NCBI RefSeq assembly: GCF_900107155.1
Contig: NZ_FNOX01000009.1
Coordinates: 151,327-215,326, forward strand
Length of the DNA: 64,000 nt
Direction of reading: 5' to 3'
DNA from: Pseudomonas salomonii
GTDB taxonomy: Bacteria > Pseudomonadota > Gammaproteobacteria > Pseudomonadales > Pseudomonadaceae
Shown: positions 52,327 to 61,568 of the stretch, piece by piece
Position numbering within the stretch: position 1 is the first letter of the stretch
Layout: every line of letters begins with the position of its first letter
The notes under the pieces: model-generated
The model's database searches: none
What the model was told of the DNA's origin: nothing
Seen by the model: the letters and a program-made list of their open reading frames with translations, nothing else
Position numbers and translations under genes: made by a program

Positions 52327-53940
52327 ATGAGTCATGAGACCAATTCCGAACTCGACCAGGCCAACCTGCGCATCGTGGTGGCCGCCATCGCCATTGTCTA
52401 CATCGGCGCACTGGGCTTTTTGCCGGGCCAGTCGGTCGACACCTACTTGCCGGTGATCCTGTATATCGTCGCGTTCCTGCTGGTCTCCATTGCGTTGCGC
52501 CAGGTGATCGCGCGCTGGCCCGGGCATTACCCGGCGCGGCGGATTTTCGGCATGATCCACGACTACACCGGCACCTCGTTCGGGCTGGTGGTGGGCGGCG
52601 AACCGGCGTTGCCGCTCTATGCGGTGATGGTGTGGGTCAACCTGGGCAATGGCATGCGCTACGGTTCGCGCTACCTGGCGATTGCCACCGGCCTGGCGTT
52701 GCTCGCGCTGCTGATCGTGTACCGGCTGACGCCCCTGTGGCAGGCGCAGCCGTTCATGGTGCTGATGCTGATGATCACCAGCACGGTGATCCCGGTGTAC
52801 GCGCATATTTTGCTTGAGCGCACGCGCAAGGCTTCCGAAGAAGCCATCGCCGGCAACCTGGAAAAGTCGCGCTTCCTGGCTCAGGCCAGCCACGACCTGC
52901 GCCAGCCCATCCATTCCATCGGCCTGTTCACCGCCTGTTTGCGTGAAGCGCAGCTGGGCGAGGCTGAGCAGCGCTTGGTGGACAACATCGACCGCTCGTT
53001 GCTTAACGTGTCGCAACTGTTCCGTTCGATTCTCGACCTTTACACCCTCGACAACGGCAGGCTGTTGCCCAAGTACCAGGTGATTCACCTGGGCGAATTC
53101 CTCGCCGACCTGGTGCGCCAACACGCCGAGGCGGCGCATTGGGCCGGGGTGGAACTGCGCCTGCGCCCGTGTGCGCATTGGGTGCAGGTCGACCCCGCGA
53201 TGCTGGCGACGATGGTGCAGAACCTGCTCTCCAATTGCTTTAAATACGGCGCACAGCGGCCCGTGCTGATCGGCGTGCGCGTGCGCGACGGCGGCTTGTC
53301 GGTGGAGGTGCATGACCAGGGGCGCGGTATTGCCGAGGAGCATCAGGTGAAGGTCTTTGAGGAGTTTTATCGGGTCCGCCAACTGCGCGACAAGGACGTC
53401 GAAGGCGTGGGCCTGGGGTTGTCCATCGTCAAGCGCCTGGGGCAATTGATGGGGGTGCAGGTGAGCCTGCGGTCACGGGTGGGCCATGGCACCTCCGTGA
53501 GCCTGCATGGCCTGGCATTGGCAACAGCGCTACGCCAACCGGCTGCGCGCGACGACGCGCGCCAGGCCGGCCTGCTGACGGGTTTGAAAGTCTGCCTGGT
53601 GGAAGATGACCACAACGTGCTGCTGGCCACCCAGGCCTTGCTGGAGCGCTGGGGCTGCGAGGTGCAGGCCGAATCCAGCGGGCAGGGCCTGGCCAGCGAC
53701 TGCGACATTATCGTCGCCGACTACGACCTGGGCAACCACGCCACCGGCATCGAATGCATCGACGCGTTGCGCCAGCAACGCGGCTGGGCGGTGCCGGCGC
53801 TGATCCTCACCGGCCACGACGTGGAGAAAATCCAGGCGGCCTTGCACGACCGCCAGATCGCGATTCTCTCCAAACCGGTGCGGCCTGCAGAACTGCGCGG
53901 CACGCTGCGTGACCTCAGCCAATCGAGTGTTACGGGTTAA
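52327..53940 (+). CDS. Hybrid sensor histidine kinase with C-terminal receiver
   Basis: A 537-residue kinase. Six or so TM helices in residues 18-165, HisKA with phospho-acceptor His189 (ASHDLRQPIHSIGLF), HATPase with N box NLLSNCFKYG, G1 box VHDQGRGIAEE and G2 box GVGLGLSIVKRLG, then a receiver at about 420-530 (VADYDLGNHATG carries the Asp). The ligand of the membrane domain is unknown. Paired with the divergent NarL-type regulator. Its 3' end overlaps a convergent lipoprotein gene by 11 bases. Confidence 0.92.
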   Translation: MSHETNSELDQANLRIVVAAIAIVYIGALGFLPGQSVDTYLPVILYIVAFLLVSIALRQVIARWPGHYPARRIFGMIHDYTGTSFGLVVGGEPALPLYAVMVWVNLGNGMRYGSRYLAIATGLALLALLIVYRLTPLWQAQPFMVLMLMITSTVIPVYAHILLERTRKASEEAIAGNLEKSRFLAQASHDLRQPIHSIGLFTACLREAQLGEAEQRLVDNIDRSLLNVSQLFRSILDLYTLDNGRLLPKYQVIHLGEFLADLVRQHAEAAHWAGVELRLRPCAHWVQVDPAMLATMVQNLLSNCFKYGAQRPVLIGVRVRDGGLSVEVHDQGRGIAEEHQVKVFEEFYRVRQLRDKDVEGVGLGLSIVKRLGQLMGVQVSLRSRVGHGTSVSLHGLALATALRQPAARDDARQAGLLTGLKVCLVEDDHNVLLATQALLERWGCEVQAESSGQGLASDCDIIVADYDLGNHATGIECIDALRQQRGWAVPALILTGHDVEKIQAALHDRQIAILSKPVRPAELRGTLRDLSQSSVTG

Positions 53941-54265
53941 ACGGCGTCAAGCCATTGCCCCGCGCGCCCTTGGGCTGGCAGTAGGCGGCAGGCTTCATCA
54001 GGCCAAAGCTGGCCACGGCAAACATGCCACCGCTGGCACCGCTGGGCACGGAGCAGTTGTAATCACCGGAGGCGGCGCTGGCGATGTAGTAGGTGGTCAT
54101 GGAGTCGCTGCGGACATTGGAGATACGCTTGACCGGTTCACCGAGGTTGGTTTCCGACAGCGTCTTGAGATGGTCTTCGCTGGGCTTGACGTTGCTGCAA
54201 CCGGCGACGCCGATGATCAGGGCGCCGAGCAGGGTGAGACGGGTAACGGGGGCATGCAGGTTCAT
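53930..54265 (-). CDS. Small lipoprotein of unknown function
   Basis: A 111-residue protein with a lipoprotein signal ending GVAGC (Cys at about residue 23). The mature part contains SNVRSDSMTTYYIASAASGD and two Cys residues. No family recognised; probably an outer-membrane or periplasmic lipoprotein. AAGGAAG lies before the ATG. Confidence 0.8.
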   Translation of the reverse strand: MNLHAPVTRLTLLGALIIGVAGCSNVKPSEDHLKTLSETNLGEPVKRISNVRSDSMTTYYIASAASGDYNCSVPSGASGGMFAVASFGLMKPAAYCQPKGARGNGLTPFNP

Positions 54266-54444
54266 GATGCTTCTTCCTTGGGGTTATCAGGGTTTTTCCA
54301 ACGCGCGACGCACCCTCACGCAACAGGTGGTGTGCGGTGCCGGGGAGAGCGTTGGAAGTGCCGTGGAATATAGCGCCGCCGGGTAAAGGGGTCGATTAGC
54401 ACACGTGTGCTAGTGGCACGATGAGGTCATGGACGGAGAGAGCA

Positions 54445-54909
54445 ATGCTAGAGATAAAACGCGCCACTTCAGCGCACGCCCAGGCGGCGTTCGACATTCG
54501 CCTGTTGGCCATCCGCAGCCAATGCATCGGCGCCTACACTGCCGAGCAAATGGCGCTGTGGACTCGCGGCAAGGCTGAAGACGGCTACGACACACTGATG
54601 GACAAGCCGTTTTACCTGGGCTGGGTGAACGGTGAGCCCGTCGTGACCGGAATGCTCGACCTCGACAACAATGAAGTGGGTGCGTTGTTTGTGCTGCCGG
54701 AGTTCGCGGGGCATGGGTATGGCAAGGCGATGCTTGATCACCTGGAAAAACTCGCGCGGGAACTGGCGATTGAAGCGCTCGTGCTGGACGCGACGTTGAA
54801 TGCGGCGAGCTTCTACCGGGCCTGCGGGTATGTGGGTGAGGAGCAGGCGGTGTATCACTCGCCGTCGGGCTTGGCATTGGCGTGTATCCCAATGGTAAAA
54901 CGGCTGTGA
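54445..54909 (+). CDS. GNAT family N-acetyltransferase
   Basis: A 154-residue GNAT starting MLEIKRATSAHAQAAFDIRL. LFVLPEFAGHGYGKAMLDHL is the acetyl-CoA motif (G-H-G-Y-G), and DATLNAASFYRACGYVGEEQ the C-terminal motif. The ATG at 54445 has a GGAG a few bases upstream; an in-frame ATG lies at 54421. Substrate unknown. Confidence 0.87.
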   Translation: MLEIKRATSAHAQAAFDIRLLAIRSQCIGAYTAEQMALWTRGKAEDGYDTLMDKPFYLGWVNGEPVVTGMLDLDNNEVGALFVLPEFAGHGYGKAMLDHLEKLARELAIEALVLDATLNAASFYRACGYVGEEQAVYHSPSGLALACIPMVKRL

Positions 54910-54996
54910 CCCTTCCCACATCGGAGCTTTGTCGCTGGGGGGATTTGTGTCTGTCGCGATGCCCCTGCGAACTGAGATCTAACCAACACAACCGAT

Positions 54997-55095
54997 CCCC
55001 TGTGGGAGCTGTCGAGCTTTAGCGAGGCTGCGAAAGCGGTGGGTCAGGCAACTTATGTGTCGCCAGTGCCGCCGCCTTCGCAGCCTCGCCGGCGC
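54997..55095. repeat. REP pair of the GCGAGGCTGCGAAAGCGG type, overlapping a coding end
   Basis: GCGAGGCTGCGAAAGCGG at 55022-55039 pairs with its near-complement at 55072-55089 (one mismatch), preceded by a TGTGGGAGCTGTCGAGC arm at about 55000. The right-hand part lies inside the HIT gene. Confidence 0.7.
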
Positions 55096-55567
55096 CGAAG
55101 GCTGTGCGCAGTGTTTGAACAACCTGTTCCACGGTGGGACCTTGGATGGCCGGCGGCGTGGGGCTTTCGCCAAATTCGCGCCACACGAACAGCGTCAGCT
55201 CAGCCCCATCGGTCAGCCCTTGCTCCTTTGAGCCAAAACCTTGCAGCAGCCGATAGCGCTCATCCCGCCAAAAGGCCTGCTCCACCCAGTCATACACCGG
55301 GATGAAGTGAAAGTGCAGCGCGAAGCCCGGCATGTGTCCGTAGCGGCTGATGTACAGCCACTTCGGTCGCAGCTGCGTCTCCATCACCTGTTGGGTTTTG
55401 GCGAGCAGGCCACCCAACTCGGCCAACGCGGCCTCGGGCATAGCAGCCAGGGAGTCGATCGGCGCTTTGGCGCCCAGCATGAGGTAGCCCGGCAGCTTTG
55501 AGGTCAGATGATGGTTGAGCAACCAGTGTTCGGTTTCATGAAGGATGAAGGTAGGGTCGATCTGCAT
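55019..55567 (-). CDS. HIT family protein with REP-derived C terminus
   Basis: A 182-residue histidine-triad protein. PGYLMLGAKAPIDSLAAMPE is the conserved N-terminal region, and FALHFHFIPVYDW is the HIT motif, in which the first His of the canonical triad is Ala. It may bind or hydrolyse nucleotides. The last ~25 residues, ending ATHKLPDPPLSQPR, are encoded within a REP palindrome, so the original stop was probably lost when the repeat inserted. ATG 55567 has AGGA eight bases upstream. Confidence 0.8.
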   Translation of the reverse strand: MQIDPTFILHETEHWLLNHHLTSKLPGYLMLGAKAPIDSLAAMPEAALAELGGLLAKTQQVMETQLRPKWLYISRYGHMPGFALHFHFIPVYDWVEQAFWRDERYRLLQGFGSKEQGLTDGAELTLFVWREFGESPTPPAIQGPTVEQVVQTLRTAFGAGEAAKAAALATHKLPDPPLSQPR

Positions 55568-55610
55568 AAACACTGTCCTTGTGGGCAAGGCGGGCAGGGT
55601 AACAAGCCCT

Positions 55611-56525
55611 TCAGCCCTTGCGATACACCGCCCCCAACTCCCGCGCCAATCCAATAAAGTTCTGCAACGGCGCCGACGGATTAAACGTGCGCCGCACCAG
55701 GGTAATCGGCGCCAGCAGCTTGGGCCTGGCGTCTTTGATTCGGCAATACACCACGCTGTCACGGTGTACATCGCGCATCGACGCCGGCACCACGGAGATG
55801 CCTTCACCAGCCGCGACCAGGCTGACGTTGGTCAGCATGCGTTCCACTTCAAAGGCGATTTTGGGTTCGAAACCGGCGTTCTGGCAGGCGGTGATCAGGT
55901 TGGCGTACATGCCCGGCGCGCCGGGGCGGCGTACCAGGATAAAGCGTTCGTCCTTGAGTGCGGCAAGGGGGATGGCGCTGTCGGCGTTGGCCAGCAACGG
56001 ATGGCCGGTGGGCAGGACCAGCAGCATTTCTTCGTTGAGCAGGCGGTGGAAGGCCAGGCTTGGATGGGTGCTGACCGGGGCGCGCAGGATGCCGACGTCG
56101 ATGCGTTTTTCGATGGCGTTTTCAGTCAATTCCCGGGCGCTGCCTTCATTGATCGAAAGCTCTACGGCCGGGTAGCGCTCGCGGTAGGCGCGGATGATGC
56201 GCGGGATCAGCGCGTGGGCGGCGGCCGAACTGGTGAAGCCGATGGCCAGGGTGCCCTCGATGCCCTGGGCCACACGGGAGGCCTTGAGCGCGCCATGCTC
56301 GACGCGGGCCAGAATGGCTTGCGCTTCTTCAAGAAACACCCGGCCACCGGCCGTCAGGTCCACGCCCTTGGGGTGGCGCTTGAACAGGTCGAACCCCAGT
56401 TCCTGTTCCAGGGCGCGAATCTGCTGGCTCAGGGGCGGTTGTTGCATGTTCAGGCGTGCGGCGGCGCGGGTGAAATGTCGTTCTTCGGCCACCCTAATGA
56501 AATAGCGTAAATGGCGAAGTTCCAT
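55611..56525 (-). CDS. LysR-type regulator (CatR/BenM-like)
   Basis: A 304-residue LysR protein. MELRHLRYFIRVAEERHFTR and AAARLNMQQPPLSQQIRALE are close to the CatR/BenM/CbnR group that controls aromatic catabolism, though no such genes are nearby. It lies 91 bases after the lyase-like gene in the same orientation and 43 bases before the HIT gene. Targets are unknown. Confidence 0.88.
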   Translation of the reverse strand: MELRHLRYFIRVAEERHFTRAAARLNMQQPPLSQQIRALEQELGFDLFKRHPKGVDLTAGGRVFLEEAQAILARVEHGALKASRVAQGIEGTLAIGFTSSAAAHALIPRIIRAYRERYPAVELSINEGSARELTENAIEKRIDVGILRAPVSTHPSLAFHRLLNEEMLLVLPTGHPLLANADSAIPLAALKDERFILVRRPGAPGMYANLITACQNAGFEPKIAFEVERMLTNVSLVAAGEGISVVPASMRDVHRDSVVYCRIKDARPKLLAPITLVRRTFNPSAPLQNFIGLARELGAVYRKG

Positions 56526-56616
56526 GGTGGCCTATCCCGTGACAAGACGCAGTGGTGGGTGGCCGCACGCGGCCCGGCCGTCAATATGCCCAAAGCCCGC
56601 GACCACCACAATCGGT

Positions 56617-58245
56617 TCAGCGCTTGCTGTCGGCCAGCTTATCGAAGGCCTGGTCGAGATGGGTTTCGGCGCTTTTGAGCTTTTCACGCCGCTCCTTGAG
56701 CCACTGCTGATCAGCCTGCAGCGTCTTGCGCGCCTCCACCAGCATGCGCTTGACCTCTTGCGGCTGCGGGCCGCCGGTGCCCTTGCGGGTCTGGACCATG
56801 TTGGTCGGCGACAGCGCCGCTCTAAAACCGGCCTCATCCAGCGGCAGGGTAGTGGGCGTCCATTTGTACTTGTCCGCCGCCTGGCTATACAGCTTCTGCG
56901 CGTCGGCGTAGGCGAAGGTCTTCGGCGTGGTGCCGTTGCTGCGCGCTTGGGTGACGATCAACGAGGCAAAGCTGTGGCCGATGCGGAACGGCACTTTGTA
57001 CTGGCGCTCCAGCGTGTCGGCCAGCTCCATCGAGGTGGTCCATTCCGACTCCAGTTCTTCGAGCGCGCGCTGCGGGTTGATCTGCAGCGCGTCGAGCACC
57101 GCGTCGAGGCTGTGGAACATTTCCTGGGTCGAGCGGAACACGCCCAGCGAGTCGAAGGCGAACTTGTAGTCGGTCATGCCGGTGGTGACGTTGTGAGCGC
57201 GCAAGGTCACGGCCTGGGCCAGGCCGACCACGTCCGAGGCACTCTCACGCGCGCGCATCAGCAAGCCCGGGTTGCGTTTTTGCGGCATGGCGCTGCTGGT
57301 GTAGGTGGCTTCTTCATCGAGCAGCAACCAGGGGCGGATCTGATGGTACTGGGTGTGGATATCGCCAATCATTGCGCCCACACGGATGGCGGACGATGAC
57401 GCCATATTGGCCGCTTCGATGGGGATGTCATAGGTCGAGACCTGGCTGGAATCCAGCGAGTTCTCGCGCACGCCATCAAAGCCCAGCAGCTCAGCCAGAC
57501 GCTCGCGGTTCAGCGGGTACGCCGAGTTCGCCAGCACGGCGGTGCCCATCGGGCTCTGGTTCAAGCGTGTGTACAGCTCGCGGATGCGCTGGCCGTCGCG
57601 GTCGAAAGCGGCTTCAAACGCCAGCAGGTAATGCGCATAGCTGATGGGCATGGCCTGCACGCCGTTGGTGTAGGCGGGCACCAGGGTGTCGACGTTTTTG
57701 TCGGCAATGTTCAGCAGGCGCTGGCGTGTGGCGTTGAGCGCTTCGCTGTAGGCCAGCACCTGGCTGCGCAGGGCGGCCAGGCGGTAGGTGGCAAGCATGT
57801 CCTGGCGGCTGCGGCCGGAGTGGATCAACGAGGCTTCGGGACCGATCTTGTCGGTCATGATTTTTTCCAGTTGCAGTACATCACTGGGGCGCGTGCCGCC
57901 GGGCTGGTCGGCCTGGGCAATGGCGTAGCGCACACCGCCGGCGATCTCCTGGCCCATCTCGGGTTTGACGATGCCTTCTTCGGTGAGCATCACGATCGAG
58001 GCTTTGTTGATGCGGTTGAGCCAGGCGAACTGGGTCTGGGTGGGGTCGCCCTTGGCTTTGTGCTCGGTTTGCGAGCTGTCGGGCGTGGCGCCGACCCTGG
58101 CCGCCTGGGCCGCGCATTGTTCGGTGGTGGTGCAGGGCAGTTCGCCGGTGTTGGCGGCATAGGCGTTGAGGCTGTTAAACAGGGCAAGGGTCACGGCGAG
58201 GGAAAGCAGGCTTTTCAGCGCACGTTGGGGGGATATGTTGTTCAC
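56617..58245 (-). CDS. Exported argininosuccinate-lyase-like protein (fumarase/aspartase superfamily)
   Basis: A 542-residue lyase. An N-terminal signal peptide ends at NAYA (about residue 30). The superfamily regions follow: IHSGRSRQDMLATYRLA (first signature), and SSAMPQKRNPGLLMRAR, the GSSxMPxKxN signature with the flexible loop. Cytosolic ArgH is about 460 residues, so this is longer by the export signal and an extra C-terminal part. It would release fumarate or a similar acid from an amino-linked substrate in the periplasm; the substrate is unknown. GTG 58245 has AGGTG upstream. A LysR gene follows. Confidence 0.85.
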   Translation of the reverse strand: MNNISPQRALKSLLSLAVTLALFNSLNAYAANTGELPCTTTEQCAAQAARVGATPDSSQTEHKAKGDPTQTQFAWLNRINKASIVMLTEEGIVKPEMGQEIAGGVRYAIAQADQPGGTRPSDVLQLEKIMTDKIGPEASLIHSGRSRQDMLATYRLAALRSQVLAYSEALNATRQRLLNIADKNVDTLVPAYTNGVQAMPISYAHYLLAFEAAFDRDGQRIRELYTRLNQSPMGTAVLANSAYPLNRERLAELLGFDGVRENSLDSSQVSTYDIPIEAANMASSSAIRVGAMIGDIHTQYHQIRPWLLLDEEATYTSSAMPQKRNPGLLMRARESASDVVGLAQAVTLRAHNVTTGMTDYKFAFDSLGVFRSTQEMFHSLDAVLDALQINPQRALEELESEWTTSMELADTLERQYKVPFRIGHSFASLIVTQARSNGTTPKTFAYADAQKLYSQAADKYKWTPTTLPLDEAGFRAALSPTNMVQTRKGTGGPQPQEVKRMLVEARKTLQADQQWLKERREKLKSAETHLDQAFDKLADSKR

Positions 58246-58424
58246 GCAGACACCTGATTTATTGTTGGCGTTATGGGCCGTCGTTGCGGCGCAATCAGGC
58301 TAGCGGGTGTGCGGGTAGATTGAAAATATATAGAAAGTGTTGACGGCAGAGGTTTTGGATATGGCTGATGGTGCTTGCCAGATCAAGGTCAAAAGCAGAT
58401 TTGTGCGCGCCGCGAACTGCTTTC

Positions 58425-58510
58425 TGTGGGAGCTGGCTTGCCTGCGATGGCATCAACGCGGTCTACCTGACACACCGAGGTGTTTGCATCGCAGGCGAGC
58501 CAGCGCCCAC
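58425..58510. repeat. REPIN, copy 2
   Basis: TGTGGGAGCTGGCTTGCCTG at 58425 pairs with GCAGGCGAGCCAGCGCCCAC near 58510, with inner CACACCGAGGTGTT-like stem. It is the same family as 9692-9780, with a few substitutions. Confidence 0.85.
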
Positions 58511-58525
58511 CTTCATCAGCGGTTT

Positions 58526-59002
58526 TCAGTGCATCTTGCTGTGGTCCATGTCACCCATGTCGGTCAGCGCGCGGGCCGGGGCATCTACTTCAATCGTCTG
58601 CTTCTCGCCCTTGGCGTTTTCCACGGTCAGGGTCAGCGGCACCACGTCGCCTTGCTTGATCTGGCCGGTGAGGCCCATGAGCATCACGTGGTAGCCCTCC
58701 GGGTCGAGCTTGACCGCTTTGCCGGCAGGCAGGGTCACCGAATCCACCGGGCCCATGCGCATCACGTCGTCCTTCATGCTCATCTCATGAATCTGCACGT
58801 CCTTGGCCGCAGGCGACTTCACGCTCAGCAATTTGCTGTCGCTGTCGGCGGTGACGGTCATGAACGCGCCGCTGGAGGTCTGGCCCGCCACGGTTGCGCG
58901 TACCCATGCATCGCTGACCTGTACCTGAGCGCTGGCGTGCGCCGCGAGGCCCAGCAGGGTGAGGCCGAATGTCAGGCGCTTGAGGGTTTGAACGGCAGTC
59001 AT
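58526..59002 (-). CDS. Periplasmic copper chaperone PCu(A)C
   Basis: A 158-residue protein with a signal peptide ending SAQ (about residue 26). The copper-binding H-x-n-M pattern is in VQIHEMSMKDDVMRM and YHVMLMGL, and the Met/His-rich tail is DMGDMDHSKMH. PCu(A)C delivers copper(I) to the CuA site of cytochrome oxidase, often together with SCO. Its ATG overlaps the SCO stop by one base (TAATG), so the two are translated in tandem. Confidence 0.92.
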   Translation of the reverse strand: MTAVQTLKRLTFGLTLLGLAAHASAQVQVSDAWVRATVAGQTSSGAFMTVTADSDSKLLSVKSPAAKDVQIHEMSMKDDVMRMGPVDSVTLPAGKAVKLDPEGYHVMLMGLTGQIKQGDVVPLTLTVENAKGEKQTIEVDAPARALTDMGDMDHSKMH

Positions 59003-59610
59003 TAGCAGACCTCCATGACGGTGAGCAGGTCTTCTGCGCACTCTTTAGCGGTAAGGGATGCCGACAGGCCCAGGCGCAGGTTGCCACGGGTGTCGAACAC
59101 GAAACTGGTGGAGGTGTGGGACAGGGTGTAGGTGTCCCCGGCCGGGATCTTTTCATAAAAGATTCCGAACTCCTTGGCGGCCACGGCGATTTCTTCCGGG
59201 GTGCCGTACAGCGCTTCAAAGCTGGGGTCGAAGGCCTTGACGTAGCGGTCGAGCAATTCGGGGGTGTCGCGCTCGGGGTCGAGGGTGATAAACACCACCT
59301 GCATGATCTTGCCATCGCGGCCCATCAGCTTCTTGGCCTGGGCGGCGCGGGCCAGGGTGGTGGGGCACACGGCCGGGCATTGGGTGAAGCCGAAGAACAC
59401 CACCGGCATCAGGCCACGGTACGAGCTCAGGGTGACGGTTTCGCCGTCGGTGTTCTTGAGCTTGAAGGTGCGGCCCATGATCTTGTCACTGAGGTCCTTG
59501 CCGTACTTGAAGTTCAGCTTGGGGCTGTAGTCACAGCCGCCCAGCAGGCTGCCCAGGCCCAGCAGGCCCATACCGGTCAGCACTTTGCGGCGGGTGAATA
59601 ACGTACTCAT
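59002..59610 (-). CDS. SCO family copper-dependent assembly protein
   Basis: A 202-residue SCO1/SenC protein. N-terminal signal with twin Arg and lipobox-like LGGC (about residue 24). CPAVCP is the copper-binding CxxxC motif and the distal His is in YTLSHTSTSFV. It acts with PCu(A)C (58526) in assembly of the cytochrome oxidase CuA centre. The start at 59610 is chosen by the MSTLFTRRK signal; a longer frame reaches 59691. Confidence 0.92.
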   Translation of the reverse strand: MSTLFTRRKVLTGMGLLGLGSLLGGCDYSPKLNFKYGKDLSDKIMGRTFKLKNTDGETVTLSSYRGLMPVVFFGFTQCPAVCPTTLARAAQAKKLMGRDGKIMQVVFITLDPERDTPELLDRYVKAFDPSFEALYGTPEEIAVAAKEFGIFYEKIPAGDTYTLSHTSTSFVFDTRGNLRLGLSASLTAKECAEDLLTVMEVC

Positions 59611-59790
59611 CAACTGTGCATCCTGTGAAACGCCTGCATTGCTCTGGATCGACAGTTCAGGCTTTGAAAAGGAGTAATGATGCGGGCGCACAGTCTACCA
59701 ACCCCGGCCAGCCCACGTAATCTGCGACGTTCTGCCACAGGGGCGCGCGGCGCTTCATCCTTTTGCGGCTTCGGTGGTAGAGTCGCCGCC

Positions 59791-60174
59791 ATGAAATTGA
59801 GCCACCCCGACCGTTCGCTGATCGCCTGGGCCCTGTACTTCTGCGTGCTGATGAACCTGTTCGTCTGCGGTTTGGGGCATGGGCAGATGATGGGCCAGCA
59901 GCTCAATGGTATCGGCGGGGCGTTCTGTTCAGTGGACGGCAGCCAGGCGCCGCTTTCCGACAAAGGGTTGGGAAACACGGCCTCCAGCAACATCTCGAAC
60001 TACTTTGCCTGCCCGGTGTGCGCGGCCGTGACCGTGGCCATCGTGTTCATGATCGGCCTGGCCTGGCTGCTTGGCCTTGGGCAAACCCCGCGCCCGGCCC
60101 ATGAACGGCGCAGCAAAGCCCCTCCACGCTATTCCTGGCCCTCGGCCAACCCTCGCGCTTCCCCCACTTTCTGA
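59791..60174 (+). CDS. DUF2946 membrane protein
   Basis: A 127-residue protein: TM helix at about 10-30 (ALYFCVLMNLFVCGLGHGQM), a short periplasmic part with ISNYFACPVCAAVTVA that has a CPVC motif, and a second TM helix. DUF2946 proteins are found with copper proteins in pseudomonads. It is divergent from the PCu(A)C/SCO operon with 180 bases between, which fits copper-related work. The start is ATG 59791 by family length. Confidence 0.8.
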   Translation: MKLSHPDRSLIAWALYFCVLMNLFVCGLGHGQMMGQQLNGIGGAFCSVDGSQAPLSDKGLGNTASSNISNYFACPVCAAVTVAIVFMIGLAWLLGLGQTPRPAHERRSKAPPRYSWPSANPRASPTF

Positions 60175-60227
60175 CGTGTGCCTTGGGCTTCCTGTGATCA
60201 GGAGGCGTTCTATCGTCACGACTGTGA

Positions 60228-60779
60228 GTGCGTTTCATGAACCCACCATTGCCAGCAGGCGCCAGCCGCCTGGTCAGCAAGGCATCCCGGCGTTTGCACG
60301 CCGAACCCTCGCGCCCTGAATACCCCAGCAATTCGCGCTGCTTCGTGCACCTGGATGCACGTCTGTTGCCGTATTGGCACACCTTGTTCGATATCTGCCC
60401 CGCGCTGCTCAAGCTCGACCCGCCGGAGGGCCTGAACCTGTTTCGCAGCTTCATGACCTGGGCCTATCGCAACCAGGTCGCCCAGGATTGGACCTACCAC
60501 CTGAATGTGTGCCGCTGGCTGTTGGCGTCTTCCTATCGGGCGCGCATCGATGAGGAACCGATCGAGGCCTTTATGGCGGCTGCGGCGGCACGTTGGATCA
60601 GTGCCGATGAAAGCCAGGCACAGGGCGTGGTCCTGGCCTGGCGAAACGCAAGGGTGTTCGACTGGAAGGGCGACGCCTTGACGGGCATTGAGCATCAGGT
60701 ACTGCCGGACCCGGCAGGCGACTTTGCCTGGTGCCCGCTGGCCAAAAACGGTTTCAGCGGCTGGTTGCCGGTGCCTTGA
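60228..60779 (+). CDS. Uncharacterised protein
   Basis: A 183-residue soluble protein: FVHLDARLLPYWHTLFDICP, GLNLFRSFMTWAYRNQVAQD, and RWLLASSYRARIDEEPIEAF. I recognise no family; it seems to be a conserved pseudomonad protein. GTG 60228 or ATG 60237 are both possible; GGAGG at 60201 is too distant to decide. It follows the DUF2946 gene by 53 bases in the same direction and may be co-transcribed. Confidence 0.65.
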   Translation: MRFMNPPLPAGASRLVSKASRRLHAEPSRPEYPSNSRCFVHLDARLLPYWHTLFDICPALLKLDPPEGLNLFRSFMTWAYRNQVAQDWTYHLNVCRWLLASSYRARIDEEPIEAFMAAAAARWISADESQAQGVVLAWRNARVFDWKGDALTGIEHQVLPDPAGDFAWCPLAKNGFSGWLPVP

Positions 60780-60875
60780 GGTTCTGGCGAATCCATGGCG
60801 TGACACTGTGGCTCCAGGACGATCACCATCACTGTGGCGAGCAGATTTGCCCTGAGCAGCAGCCCCCGCTCTTTA

Positions 60876-61130
60876 TCAACGGTCTTTTTTGGGGGCTTTT
60901 TTCTGGGTTTTCTTCCCGCCTTGCTGCTGAGTTGACGAGCCGCTGGAGGAAGTTTTTTCCTTCGGCGGCGTTTGAGCTTTTTTGTTGCTGTCCGACGGGG
61001 TGCTGGGGTAGGTGCCCGGAGGCAGGGCCGAGCCGGGTATGGCATCGCCAAAGGCTGCGTAGGCGGGTGCTGCCAAGCATCCAGCCAGGCAAATGACTAA
61101 CACGATCTTGCAGGAAATACCGGTCTTCAT
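60876..61130 (-). CDS. Small secreted basic protein
   Basis: An 84-residue protein. A signal peptide ends at AYA (about residue 24). The mature part is Pro, Ser and Lys rich and ends in a basic tail (GGKKTQKKAPKKDR). No domain is recognised. ATG 61130 has GGA upstream. The basic, flexible mature chain could bind nucleic acid or an acidic polymer. Confidence 0.7.
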   Translation of the reverse strand: MKTGISCKIVLVICLAGCLAAPAYAAFGDAIPGSALPPGTYPSTPSDSNKKAQTPPKEKTSSSGSSTQQQGGKKTQKKAPKKDR

Positions 61131-61331
61131 GACGAGAATCCTTTTCCATGCTTCACCTGTCACAAGCGTCCCTTGCTCTGAATCCAAAGGGAGGCATTAA
61201 TTGGGAGTGCAGGGGATCTGGCAAAGTTTGGATTTTTTTCGCCGCCACGACGAAAGGCCCCGCACCGATAATTTTAATGAACCCTCACGCCGATCCCTTG
61301 ACCTAATACATACGACCTCAGGAGGTGATGC

Positions 61332-61535
61332 ATGCAAATAGACTATATCTGGATCGTGCTGGCGGTGATTTTGCTGGTGTTGGAACTGTGGGCGATCAAC
61401 ATCGTGTTGCGCAGCACCGGCGGCTGGGAGACCAAGGGGTTGTGGTTGATCATTCTGATTTTTGTGCCGCTGTTCGGGCTGATTGCCTGGGCCATGGTCG
61501 GGCCAAAACGTGAGATGGCCCAGCACCGTAAATAA
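61332..61535 (+). CDS. PLDc_N domain membrane protein
   Basis: A 67-residue protein with two TM helices (about 5-25 and 40-60): IWIVLAVILLVLELWAINIV and WLIILIFVPLFGLIAWAM, then GPKRE. This is the phospholipase D nuclease N-terminal-like domain (PLDc_N), found alone here. A near-perfect AGGAGGTG lies before the ATG. Function unknown. Confidence 0.85.
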   Translation: MQIDYIWIVLAVILLVLELWAINIVLRSTGGWETKGLWLIILIFVPLFGLIAWAMVGPKREMAQHRK

Positions 61536-61568
61536 ATAGCACCGTAAACACTGAACACAAGCCACACA

